Assembly (NCBI RefSeq): GCF_009707865.1
Contig: NZ_WMBA01000003.1
Span: 124,001-188,000, forward strand
Length of the DNA stretch: 64,000 nt
Direction of reading: 5' to 3'
Source: Amycolatopsis pithecellobii
GTDB lineage: Bacteria > Actinomycetota > Actinomycetes > Mycobacteriales > Pseudonocardiaceae
The position numbers and the translations under genes were made by a program. The notes below the pieces were generated by a model, which was given only the letters and a program-made list of their open reading frames with translations, made no database searches and was not told where the DNA came from. Shown here piece by piece: positions 44,850 through 53,028 of this stretch (the stretch's first letter is position 1; each line of letters begins with the position of its first letter).

Positions 44850-44899
44850 AAGCAACGGCGACCGGCCCGTCGCCGCGAAGTGCTTGTGCCATAACGAAC
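44850..44899 (-). promoter_or_regulatory. Regulon operator site 3 plus -35 element
   Basis: On the minus strand GTTCGTTATGGCACAAGC (44899-44882) differs at one base from site 1. TTGCTT (44855-44850) begins after exactly 26 nt and CACTGT follows 17 nt later. It drives the decarboxylase/alpha-beta-hydrolase unit and lies next to the 3' end of the MocR gene. Confidence 0.7.
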
Positions 44900-44904
44900 C
44901 GCGC

Positions 44905-46296
44905 TCAGCGCAGCGCGACAGCGCGGGACGCGGTAGCAGCCTCGCGCACCGCGAGGGCGACCTCGGCCGCATGGTGCACCGGCAGCTGCGTGGTGGCGAT
45001 CCGCAGATGGTGTTGCCTCGCCGGCAGCTGCGTGAAGGCGCTGCCCCCGGCAGCACTGATGCCATAGGCCCGCAGCACTCGCAACGCGGTGTGCTCGTCC
45101 TGGACGCCGACCCACAGGGAAAAACCCTCGGTGCCGTAGGTATCGATCTCGAGCCGGCTCAGCTCGCGGGCCAGTGCGGCACGCCGTTGCCGGTATTCGC
45201 CGGCGGCCGCGGCGACCGTCCGCGCGACCCCGTCATCGGCGAGCATCAGCGACAAGGTTCCTTGGAGCAGGCGCGAAGTCCACACCGAGCCCATCGCGCG
45301 CCGGCGCCGGGCGAGCTGCACGATGCCGGGTGCGCCGCCGATCAACGCCACCCGCAGATCGGGACCGTGGGACTTGTTCCACCCGCGAACCAGCACCACC
45401 CGGTCGGGCAGCCAGTTGCCGAGGGACACGCCGGGGCCGGCCGCGAGCAGCGGCGCCGGGTCCGACTCGATGACGACCGGTACCGTCGGCCGTTTCCGGA
45501 GAATCCCGGCCAGCTCGCCCGCCCGGTCCGCGGTCATCGTGTGCCCGTCCGGGCTGGAGAACCGTGACTGGATGACGACCACCTCGACATCCCCCGCCTC
45601 GGCGAGAGCGGACGGGATCATGCCCTCACCGTCGGCCGGCACCGGCACGATCTCGCATCGCAGGTACTCGAGCTGATCCAGCACCGGCGCGGCGGTCGGG
45701 CTCTCCACGGCCACCCGCGTACCGGGGCGGGCGAGCACATCCAGGAGCAGCAACACCCCGTCGTAACACCCGCCGCAGGGCACGATCATTCCGGGATCGA
45801 ACGGCCAGGTCCGCCTCGCATATTCCGCCAGCGGCGCGACGAGCATGTCCCCGCCGTACTTGTTGAAATCACCGAGAACATCCGAACTCATCACCGCGGC
45901 GAGATGCGGCTCGATGTCGGGCAACAGCTCGGGATCGGGGGACGGGCTCATCAGGTCCAGCTGCATCGGGAGCCCACCGATCACCGACTCCAGGCGGTGC
46001 CCTGGTGGTTCCTCGCCGACCACGCGGGTGCCCTGACTGCCGTTGGTGCTGATGAGCCCGGCCTCGCCCAGCACCCGCCATGCCTTTGCGACTGTCGCCG
46101 GACTGATCTGCAGCGTCCCGGCGAGGTTGCGCACGGTCGGCAAGTAGCGGTCCTTCACCTCGCCGCGGTGCCGGATCAGGTCCGTCACGGCGGCGACGAT
46201 CCCGCGCGCGGTGGCGTCGTGAATGTGCTGGGCCAGCCAGCGCGCCGGGATCACGTCACCCGGAGGCAGCTCCGCCGCGGCATACGCCTCGACCAT
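44905..46296 (-). CDS. MocR-type regulator (GntR wing-helix plus aminotransferase fold)
   Basis: 463 residues: an N-terminal GntR DNA-binding domain (LPTVRNLAGTLQISPATVAK, about 54-73, then AWRVLGEAGLISTNGSQGTRVV) and a PLP aminotransferase-fold domain with GGCYDGVLLLLDVLARPG, VIESDPAPL and the PLP-lysine region VRGWNKSHGPDLRVALIG. MocR proteins bind dyads or repeats and are usually activators. It lies among the five operator copies and is divergent from the thiolase unit, so it is the best candidate regulator. GGGAGG lies five bases before ATG 46296. Confidence 0.85.
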   Translation of the reverse strand: MVEAYAAAELPPGDVIPARWLAQHIHDATARGIVAAVTDLIRHRGEVKDRYLPTVRNLAGTLQISPATVAKAWRVLGEAGLISTNGSQGTRVVGEEPPGHRLESVIGGLPMQLDLMSPSPDPELLPDIEPHLAAVMSSDVLGDFNKYGGDMLVAPLAEYARRTWPFDPGMIVPCGGCYDGVLLLLDVLARPGTRVAVESPTAAPVLDQLEYLRCEIVPVPADGEGMIPSALAEAGDVEVVVIQSRFSSPDGHTMTADRAGELAGILRKRPTVPVVIESDPAPLLAAGPGVSLGNWLPDRVVLVRGWNKSHGPDLRVALIGGAPGIVQLARRRRAMGSVWTSRLLQGTLSLMLADDGVARTVAAAAGEYRQRRAALARELSRLEIDTYGTEGFSLWVGVQDEHTALRVLRAYGISAAGGSAFTQLPARQHHLRIATTQLPVHHAAEVALAVREAATASRAVALR

Positions 46297-46376
46297 GCGC
46301 ACCTCCCTGGTGAAACAGCTGAAGATCGAGATTCACGGTACCCGGAGCCCGCACCCGCACGCCACAAGCAACCCCC

Positions 46377-46426
46377 GCTCGTTCTAGCACAACCGTGATG
46401 GCCGCGGCGCGGTCATATCGTTGACT
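46377..46426 (+). promoter_or_regulatory. Regulon operator site 4 plus -35 element
   Basis: GCTCGTTCTAGCACAACC (46377-46394), then 26 nt, then TTGACT (46421-46426) and CACGGT 17 nt on. It lies in the 179-bp region between the divergent MocR gene (start 46296) and thiolase-like gene and points toward the latter; it may also control the MocR gene. Confidence 0.7.
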
Positions 46427-46475
46427 TCGGTGGTGCCGGCGGTCACGGTTCGAACGGACGAAAAGAGCGGTGGAG

Positions 46476-47624
46476 ATGAAGAACCAGGCGTGCATCATCG
46501 GGGTCGGGCAGACCGGCCTTTCGCGCAACAGTGGACGCAGCGTCCAGCGGCTGGCCGTCGAGGCGACCGCCGCCGCGCTGGCGGACGCGAACCTGCCGGC
46601 GAAGGCGATCGACGGCATCGTGCCGTCCCCCGTGGGGCCCACGGCCGAAGACATCATGGCCTCGTTCGGCATCGCCGACGCCCGCTTCACCGCCGTGCCG
46701 CACCTGGGCGGAGCCGGCTCCGTGGCGGCCCTGCGCCTGGCCGCGCTTGCCGTGGCCGGTGGACAGGCGGATGTCGTGCTCACCTTCGTGGCGCGGAACG
46801 GGAGATCCGGCGCCCGTGTCGACCAGCGTGTGGCCGTGGCGATGCCCGGTCAGCAGTTCAGGACGAACCTGGAATATCCGCACGGGATGAACACGCCGGC
46901 GCAGTGGTACTCGCTGCTGTGCCGCCGGCATATGCATGAGTTCGGCACGACGCGGGAGCAGCTCGGAGCCGTCGCGCTCACGATGCGCCGGCATGCCAAC
47001 CTCAACCCGGCGGCACAGATGTACCGCAAGAAGCTGACCATGGAGGAGTACCTCGCCGCGCCGGTCATCGCGGACCCGTATCACCTGTTCGACTGCTGTC
47101 TGGAAACCGATGGTGCGGCGGCGGTTCTCGTGGCGTCTCCAGAGTACGCCGCCCGGGTGGGCGCCACGCCCGTCTTCATCGAGGGGGCCGCTGAAGGGCA
47201 CCCCGACTCCGCCGACGACATCAGCAACCGGCAGGACTTCTTCAACACCGGACTGACCAAGGCGGCGCCGCGGGCTTTCGACATGGCCGGATGCGGACCC
47301 GAGGACGTGGACTTCGCCATGGTCTACGACTGCTTCACCTTCGAGGTGATCCATCAGCTGGAGTGTGCGGGCTTCTGCAAGCTCGGCGAGGGCGGCGAGT
47401 TCGTGGCCGGCGGCGGTATCGCACTCGGCGGCCGGCTGCCGGTCAACCCGAGCGGCGGCTTGCTCTCCGAAGGACATCTCGGTGGTATGAACCACATCGT
47501 CGAGGGCGTCCGGCAACTGCGCGGCAGGTGCGGTGACCGGCAGGTACCGGGCGCCACCCGCTGTGCCGTCACCGGCTGGGGCGATCTCGGCGACGGCGCA
47601 CTCGCCATCCTCGGCACGGCGTGA
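46476..47624 (+). CDS. Thiolase-fold protein lacking the nucleophilic Cys (Ltp2/SCP-x-like)
   Basis: 382 residues of thiolase superfamily: CIIGVGQTGLSR start, ADVVLTF, the VYDCFTFEV block (Y284) and GGRLPVNPSGGLLSEGHLGGM with the conserved His. At the place of the nucleophilic Cys the sequence is HLGGAGSVAAL, so classical thiolysis is unlikely. Ltp2-type retro-aldolases, which pair with a DUF35 protein, also carry the YDCFT tyrosine. The DUF35 gene follows with a GTGA overlap. A retro-aldol cleavage of a 3-hydroxyacyl-CoA is therefore suggested. GTG 46470 is an alternative start. Confidence 0.82.
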   Translation: MKNQACIIGVGQTGLSRNSGRSVQRLAVEATAAALADANLPAKAIDGIVPSPVGPTAEDIMASFGIADARFTAVPHLGGAGSVAALRLAALAVAGGQADVVLTFVARNGRSGARVDQRVAVAMPGQQFRTNLEYPHGMNTPAQWYSLLCRRHMHEFGTTREQLGAVALTMRRHANLNPAAQMYRKKLTMEEYLAAPVIADPYHLFDCCLETDGAAAVLVASPEYAARVGATPVFIEGAAEGHPDSADDISNRQDFFNTGLTKAAPRAFDMAGCGPEDVDFAMVYDCFTFEVIHQLECAGFCKLGEGGEFVAGGGIALGGRLPVNPSGGLLSEGHLGGMNHIVEGVRQLRGRCGDRQVPGATRCAVTGWGDLGDGALAILGTA

Positions 47625-48061
47625 CCACCCTCTGTCCAGTCAAGAGATCAGGTGCCTCGATGATCAACCCTCCCGACCGTCACGATCCTGAGCTGGAGCC
47701 GTTCTGGGACGGCACGGACCAGGACGAGCTGCGCGTCCAGCACTGCGCGGCGTGCGGCACCTTCCGGTGGCCGCCTCGCCCGGCCTGTGCCCACTGCGGC
47801 TCGCTGGACACCGAGTGGGTTCAGGCGCCCGGCCGCGGCGAACTTTTCAGCTGGACCGTCGTGGCGCGCTCGACGCTGCCGGACTTCGTGGATCAGGTCC
47901 CTTATGCGGTCGGAGTCGTCGCGTTGGACGGCCTGCCCGTGCGCATGATCGGCAAGATCGAAACGGACGACCCCTGGGGACTGCGGGTGGGAATGCCGGT
48001 CACCGCGGTGTTCCGGAACCACGCCTCCGGCGTCCGGCTCGCGGTGTGGGAGCTCAGGTGA
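47621..48061 (+). CDS. DUF35 zinc-ribbon/OB-fold acyl-CoA-binding protein
   Basis: 146 residues (132 if ATG 47660 is used). A rubredoxin-like zinc ribbon HCAACGTFRWPP...CAHCG holds four Cys, followed by an OB-fold (GELFSWTVVARSTLP, VPYAVGVVALDG, GMPVTAVFR). DUF35 partners form obligate complexes with thiolase-fold aldolases or hydratases and hold the CoA substrate. Translational coupling (GTGA) to the thiolase-like gene supports a complex. The next start (GTG 48058) overlaps its stop in the same way. Confidence 0.85.
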   Translation: MTTLCPVKRSGASMINPPDRHDPELEPFWDGTDQDELRVQHCAACGTFRWPPRPACAHCGSLDTEWVQAPGRGELFSWTVVARSTLPDFVDQVPYAVGVVALDGLPVRMIGKIETDDPWGLRVGMPVTAVFRNHASGVRLAVWELR

Positions 48062-48987
48062 CACGGGAATCGGTGGATCCGCAGGTCGAGGGGCTGCTGG
48101 GCAGCCTGAGCAACTGGGGGCGGTGGGGGACGGAGGATCAGCTGGGCACGCTGAACCACATCACGGCCGAGTCCCGGCTCGCCGCCGTGAAGGCTGTGCG
48201 GACCGGGGAAACCGTCTCATGCAGCCGTGACATCTCACCCCGGCAGAGCAAGGAGAACCCCAGTCCGCTGCTGCACCACATGATCGCGAGCGGGGAGGGC
48301 GCGCCGGAGGAGGGTCTCGGCATCGCGGCCGACTGGCTGGGACTGGCGTTTCACGGCTACTCGGTCACGCACCTGGACAGTCTTTCCCACCTGTTCTGGA
48401 ACAAGCAGAGTTACAACGGCCGCCCGGCCAGTGACGTCTCGACCGTATCGGGCGCGGCGACCGGGTCGGTCGAGGTGGCGCGGAACGGCATCGTCACCAG
48501 GGGAGTCCTGCTCGACCTCGCCGGCGCGCGAGGGCAGGAATGGCTCGAACCGGGGGAGGCGTTGACACCGGCCGATCTGGAGCGCGCTGAACGGGAGCAG
48601 GGCGTGAGTGTCGGTCGCGGGGACGTACTGCTCGTCCGGACGGGCCGTGATGCACGCCGTGCCGTGAAGGGCCCCATCCACCCCGACCACGAGGGCGCGG
48701 CGGGGTTGCACTTCTCCTGCCTCCCCTATCTTCACGAGCGGCAGATCGCGGTCCTGGGCTCGGATGCGGTCAACGACGTCGTCCCGTCCGGCGTCAGCGG
48801 GTTCGAGATGCCCGTCCACACGGTCGCCCTGGTGGCGATGGGTCTGTGGCTGCTCGACAACGCCTACCTGGACGAGCTGGGCCGGCGCTGCCGCGACCGG
48901 GGGGCCTGGGACTTTCTGGCGGTGCTGGCGCCATTGCTGCTGAAGCGCTCGACCGGCTCGCCGATCAACCCGCTCGCAGTCCTTTGA
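48058..48987 (+). CDS. Cyclase-family (kynurenine-formamidase-like) metal hydrolase
   Basis: 309 residues of the cyclase/PF04199-type fold. The metal motif usually written HxGTHxDxPxH reads HGYSVTHLDSLSHLFW, keeping the histidines and Asp but with Ser/Val in place of Gly-Thr. GNWGRWGxxDxxGTLN-like text at the start (LSNWGRWGTEDQLGTLNHI) is typical of a large actinobacterial subgroup. It may hydrolyse a lactone, amide or ring-opened product. It ends the thiolase-DUF35 unit; an IS110 scrap with a strong hairpin follows. Confidence 0.82.
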   Translation: MTRESVDPQVEGLLGSLSNWGRWGTEDQLGTLNHITAESRLAAVKAVRTGETVSCSRDISPRQSKENPSPLLHHMIASGEGAPEEGLGIAADWLGLAFHGYSVTHLDSLSHLFWNKQSYNGRPASDVSTVSGAATGSVEVARNGIVTRGVLLDLAGARGQEWLEPGEALTPADLERAEREQGVSVGRGDVLLVRTGRDARRAVKGPIHPDHEGAAGLHFSCLPYLHERQIAVLGSDAVNDVVPSGVSGFEMPVHTVALVAMGLWLLDNAYLDELGRRCRDRGAWDFLAVLAPLLLKRSTGSPINPLAVL

Positions 48988-48991
48988 GGCC

Positions 48992-49096
48992 GTGGTCCTG
49001 ACCTCGATGCCGGGCATCGGGGTCAGGACCCCAGCTCGCATCCTGCTCGAGATCGGCGACGCTGCGCACTTCGCCGACGACGAGACACCCGGCTAA
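48992..49096 (+). mobile_element. IS110-family transposase remnant
   Basis: Thirty-four codons read VVLTSMPGIGVRTPARILLE and continue IGDAAHF, the strongly conserved C-terminal (transposase_20) block of IS110 transposases, then diverge and stop at TAA 49096. No other part of the element is present. The scrap fills the gap between the convergent cyclase and MFS genes. Confidence 0.75.
48994..49030. terminator. Long hairpin inside the IS110 scrap, probable bidirectional terminator
   Basis: GGTCCTGACC (48994-49003) pairs with GGTCAGGACC (49021-49030); inside, CGATGC (49005-49010) pairs with GCATCG (49014-49019). With one mismatch this makes a 16-bp stem with a 3-nt loop, placed exactly between convergent stops at 48987 and 49093. 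Confidence 0.6.
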
Positions 49097-50439
49097 ACCC
49101 CGGCTCTACCGGTGACGCGCGGGCCGAATGCGATGACGACGAGCGCGAGGGCCGGCGCCAGGGCGAAAGCGAGGAAGATCGCGGGCGTGCCGAGTCCGGC
49201 CGCGAGCAGCAGGCCGCCATAGATGGGGCCGGCGATTCCGCCCAGGCGGCCGACGGTGAGGGCGAGACCGAGTCCGCTGCCCCGGTTGTGCGTGGGGTAA
49301 TACACCGCCATGTAGGAGTTCAGCAGGCTCTGCGTCCCCACGCCGCCGGCGCCCATCACCAGGACGAGCGGATACACCAGGATCGCCGGTGGCTCAAGCG
49401 CCAGCACGACAAGGGAGGCCGCCGCGGCGAGGAAGCTGGTGAGCACGACCGGCTTGGGGCCGATCCGGTCCGCGATCGTGGCGCCGGACAAGGAACCGGC
49501 CATGGTGCCGATATTGAGGATGACCACGAAAATGAGTGCGGACGTGATCCCGTACCCGGATTTGATCATCAGCTGCGGCAGCCAGACGTTCGCCCCGAAT
49601 CCCATCAGCAGGCACAACGCGGTCGCGAGCCAGAACACGATGGTCGCCCGCACATGCTTGCGGCTGAACAGCGACCGCACCGCTCCGGTCGCGGATCGGT
49701 CCGCCGCCGACGTCAGCGCCGGGCCCGTCTCCAGCAGGACAGGCAACCGGTGACGGCGAATGCAGTTCTGGGCTTCCGCCGCCCGTCCCCTGGCGAGCAG
49801 ATACGAGATCGACTCCGGCAGGCGTGCGTAGGCCAACGGGAACAGCAGCACCACGGGCAGCGCACCGACCCAGAAGGCCGCGCGGAAACCGTAAGCGGGC
49901 ACCAGCCAAATACCGAGCAGTGCGGCGATGACTCCGCCGATACCGAGGCCGACCTGGGCCAGGCTCGAGTTGAAGTTCCGGCGCCGAAGTGGCGAGAACT
50001 CGACAATCAAGGAGAGCGCGGTCGGGGTGAAGCCTCCGCTACCGAGTCCGACGAGGACACGGGCGACGAGGAGCATTTCGGGGTTCACCGAGACCGCACT
50101 GAGCACCATGCCGCCGGAAAAGCACAATACGGTGGCGAGGTACATGCGCCGGCGGCCGATGAGGTCGGTGAGTGTGCCGGCGGTGAACGCCCCCAGCCCC
50201 ATGCCGAAAACCGCCGCCGACCCGATGAGGCCGACATATTCCGGAGTGAGGGACCAGCCCGATTTCAGCAGCGAAGGCACGGTCACGCCGAGGACGAGAA
50301 TGTCGTAGCCCTCGAAAATCAGGGTGACCGCGGCGAGGATCAGCAACGCGACAGGGGTCCGCAGAACGGTGACGGTCGTGGCGGTTCTTGTGGTCGCGGA
50401 AGGTTTCGGTTGTGATGCGGGGGTGGGTATGGCGTTCAC
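49093..50439 (-). CDS. MFS transporter, aromatic acid:H+ symporter type
   Basis: 448 residues with 12 predicted helices and MFS motif A (GTLTDLIGRRRMYLA near 88-102). The first helix FEGYDILVLG has the D-x-x-[IL] Asp of AAHS (BenK/PcaK) transporters, and the loop VEFSPLRRRN and the central charged loop at about 230-262 are normal. It likely imports the aromatic acid degraded by this regulon. It is the last gene of the unit running from 56344, 30 bp after the amidohydrolase. Confidence 0.85.
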   Translation of the reverse strand: MNAIPTPASQPKPSATTRTATTVTVLRTPVALLILAAVTLIFEGYDILVLGVTVPSLLKSGWSLTPEYVGLIGSAAVFGMGLGAFTAGTLTDLIGRRRMYLATVLCFSGGMVLSAVSVNPEMLLVARVLVGLGSGGFTPTALSLIVEFSPLRRRNFNSSLAQVGLGIGGVIAALLGIWLVPAYGFRAAFWVGALPVVLLFPLAYARLPESISYLLARGRAAEAQNCIRRHRLPVLLETGPALTSAADRSATGAVRSLFSRKHVRATIVFWLATALCLLMGFGANVWLPQLMIKSGYGITSALIFVVILNIGTMAGSLSGATIADRIGPKPVVLTSFLAAAASLVVLALEPPAILVYPLVLVMGAGGVGTQSLLNSYMAVYYPTHNRGSGLGLALTVGRLGGIAGPIYGGLLLAAGLGTPAIFLAFALAPALALVVIAFGPRVTGRAGV

Positions 50440-50469
50440 GAGACCTCCTTGTACAGGTGAACGACAGGT

Positions 50470-51399
50470 TCAGAGCAGTGCCTTCGCGTTCCGGCGAAAG
50501 AGATCCAGCCATCCCTCGCCGGAGTCCAGTTCGCGCATCACCTTCCTCACGCTGGGCTGCCGGGCGAAGCAGTAGTCGGTGCCGAGCAGGAGCCGGCCGG
50601 TTCCGACGACCGAGGTCAGTGTGGGTAGCGCGGTCGGCAGGGGCAGCACCGCGCAGTCGAACCAGAGCCGGCCGAGCTGGATGCGGGCGGACTCCTCGGC
50701 CTTCCCGTCGCCATAGCCTTGCGCGGAGCCGCGGAAGCGTTCCACCCGTTCGGTCACGAGCGGGAGGACGCCGCCGCTGTGGGTGGCGATGAACCGGATA
50801 TCGGGATAACGCAGAATCACTCCGGCGAAAATCAGATCGACAAAAGTGCGGGCGCTGTCGAACAAGTACTCGATCATCGGCTCCGGGCGGCCGAGCGAGA
50901 CCAGGTCGCTGTTCGGCGGCGAGGTGGGGTGCACGAAAAATGTCGCACGGCGGCGGTTGAGCGCCTGCCAGAGCGGCTCGTACCGGGGATCGCCGAGGTA
51001 AACGCCGCCCGCGTTCGACATCACCGAGTATCCGGTGACGCCATCGCGGTCGTGGACACGTTCGATCTCGGCAAGCGCACCGTCGACGTCGGGCAGTGGC
51101 AGGGAGGCGAAGAGCCCGAACCGGCCGGGGTGCCGGCGGGCCGTGCTGATACCGACATCGTTGACGAGGCGAGCGATATCCCGGGCCGGCTCGTCGTGGC
51201 CGAAGTGGATACCGGGCGACGACACGGACAGGATCGACCGGTCGATCCCGACCTCGTCCATCAACGCGAGGTGCTCCTCCGCGGACCAGGCCGGCCACGC
51301 GGGCATGTTGTCGGGCACCCGATGACCACCCTGCTTGGCAGCGGCGATGTACTCGTCAGTGACGAAGTGGGCGTGCACGTCGACGAGCGCGTCGGACAT
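50470..51399 (-). CDS. Amidohydrolase-2 family protein (third in regulon)
   Basis: 309 residues: H9/H11 in VDVHAHFVTD, FVHPTSPPNSD, ATHSGGVLPLV and LLGTDYCFARQ provide the TIM-barrel metal site. Relatives include ACMSD and aromatic-acid decarboxylases; reaction unknown. It starts 5 bp after the stop of the acyl-CoA ligase, in the same transcription unit. It is only distantly similar to the other two family members in this regulon, so they probably do different steps. Confidence 0.8.
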   Translation of the reverse strand: MSDALVDVHAHFVTDEYIAAAKQGGHRVPDNMPAWPAWSAEEHLALMDEVGIDRSILSVSSPGIHFGHDEPARDIARLVNDVGISTARRHPGRFGLFASLPLPDVDGALAEIERVHDRDGVTGYSVMSNAGGVYLGDPRYEPLWQALNRRRATFFVHPTSPPNSDLVSLGRPEPMIEYLFDSARTFVDLIFAGVILRYPDIRFIATHSGGVLPLVTERVERFRGSAQGYGDGKAEESARIQLGRLWFDCAVLPLPTALPTLTSVVGTGRLLLGTDYCFARQPSVRKVMRELDSGEGWLDLFRRNAKALL

Positions 51400-51404
51400 C
51401 GTGG

Positions 51405-52997
51405 CTACGCCTCGCTGTGGGCGTGCCCCGACGAGGCCAGTCGCTCTCGCAGGCTGGGCTTGGAGATCTTGGTACTCCCTGTCAGCGGCCACCTCTCGAC
51501 CGGGATGAACTCCTTGGGACGCTTGAAGGCCGCGAGTCCGGAGCGGCAGAACTCCTTCAATTCCTCTTGGGTGAGGGTCATTCCGGGCGCGAACTCGATG
51601 AAGGCGACGACCTTCTCACCCCATTTCGCGTCGGCCACCCCGATGATCTGAGCCTCGACGATGCTCGGGTGCTCTTTGAGGAAGATCTCCACTTCGAGCG
51701 CCGACACGTTCTCGCCGCCGGACTTCACGACATCCTTGATGCGGCCGTGGAACCGGAGGTAGCCGTCTGGGGAGAGGCTCCCCAGGTCGCCGGTGCGAAG
51801 CCAGCCGTCGTCGGTGAACGGTTGCTCGTCGTCGGGCATGCCGAGATAGCCGATCATGCGATTCCAGCTCAGTATCTGGATCTCGCCCATCGCGCCGGCC
51901 GGGAGGACGTGCCCGTGGTCGTCCACGATGCGCACTTCGATACCGGCGTGCGGGCGGCCGATGTACTGGAACCGCGTCTCCTGAGGATCCCGCAGGTCCC
52001 CCAGTGCGACCGTGGGGGAGCATTCCGTCAAGCCGTATACGTTGGTGATCTCCGCCCCGAGCACGTCGTGCAGTTGCCGGCAGAAGCCCGGTGTCTCCGC
52101 GGTGGCCACCAGCCGTATCCGCGATTCGCCCCCGGTTCGTTCCCAGCTGCGCACGAAGTCCCAGAGGACCGTCCCCACCCCGATGAGCACCGTCAGCCCC
52201 GTGCTCTGCGCGATCCGGGCCGCCCGGTCACCCGACCAGCGGGACATGATCGCGACCGAGGCGCCGCCGAGGAAGGCGGACAACAGCGTGAAGACCGCCC
52301 CCGAGTTGTGGTAAAAGGGCGACGCCCCAAGGAAAACGTCGTCGATCCCGACCATCCAGCGGCCCGCGTTGGCGGCGCCGGTGGCGATCAGCGCGTCCTG
52401 CCGGAGCCGGGCGCCCTTGGGAGATGCGGTACTCCCCGAGGTGAACTGGATCATGCCGACGTCGGTGGAAAAGTCCCTGCCCGCCGCGCTCGGACCGGCT
52501 TCGTCAGCCGCTTCCAGCACCGGGAACGGCGCCCCTGGTGTGTCACGGAGCCAGCGGCAGGTGATGCCGGTGGTCAGCGGACCGGCGAGGCGTTCGGTGG
52601 CGAATCTGGTGACCGCATCCGAGTCCGGGTGCGGTTCGTCGACCAGCAGAAGACGCGGTTGCGTCTTCTCCAGCTGGAACGCGATCTCCCGCCAGGTGAG
52701 CTTGGTATTGAGCGGTACCACCGACGCTCCGAGCACACTCGCGCCGAACCAGGCATAGACCCAGGCGATGGAGTTCTCGGCGAGGATCGCCACCCGGTCC
52801 CCGGCGGATACGCCCGCGGCGGACAGCCGTCCTGCCATGAGCCGGGACTGGGTGTTCAGATCCTCGAATGTGACGACGCCGGCTTCTTGTTCCCACCCTC
52901 CCTCTTCGGGATGGAGCGCGGGACGTTTGCCGTAGCGCCTGGCCAGTGTGTCGAGCATGCAGGAGAAGTCATGACCGAGCCAGTCCTGGTCCCTCAT
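51405..52997 (-). CDS. AMP-dependent acyl-CoA ligase
   Basis: 530 residues with ANL motifs: IQFTSGSTASPKGARL near 180-195, VYGLTECSP near 320, DGWLRTGDLGSL near 405 and the catalytic Lys in LTGSTKISKPSLRERL at the end. It activates a carboxylate as CoA thioester. It lies between an LLM oxidoreductase and an amidohydrolase in the unit headed by a CoA transferase. ATG 52997 is used; a longer in-frame start would overlap the LLM stop region. Confidence 0.86.
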   Translation of the reverse strand: MRDQDWLGHDFSCMLDTLARRYGKRPALHPEEGGWEQEAGVVTFEDLNTQSRLMAGRLSAAGVSAGDRVAILAENSIAWVYAWFGASVLGASVVPLNTKLTWREIAFQLEKTQPRLLLVDEPHPDSDAVTRFATERLAGPLTTGITCRWLRDTPGAPFPVLEAADEAGPSAAGRDFSTDVGMIQFTSGSTASPKGARLRQDALIATGAANAGRWMVGIDDVFLGASPFYHNSGAVFTLLSAFLGGASVAIMSRWSGDRAARIAQSTGLTVLIGVGTVLWDFVRSWERTGGESRIRLVATAETPGFCRQLHDVLGAEITNVYGLTECSPTVALGDLRDPQETRFQYIGRPHAGIEVRIVDDHGHVLPAGAMGEIQILSWNRMIGYLGMPDDEQPFTDDGWLRTGDLGSLSPDGYLRFHGRIKDVVKSGGENVSALEVEIFLKEHPSIVEAQIIGVADAKWGEKVVAFIEFAPGMTLTQEELKEFCRSGLAAFKRPKEFIPVERWPLTGSTKISKPSLRERLASSGHAHSEA

Positions 52998-53028
52998 CGT
53001 CCCTGCCTTTCCCGCGAGGTTGCGTACG

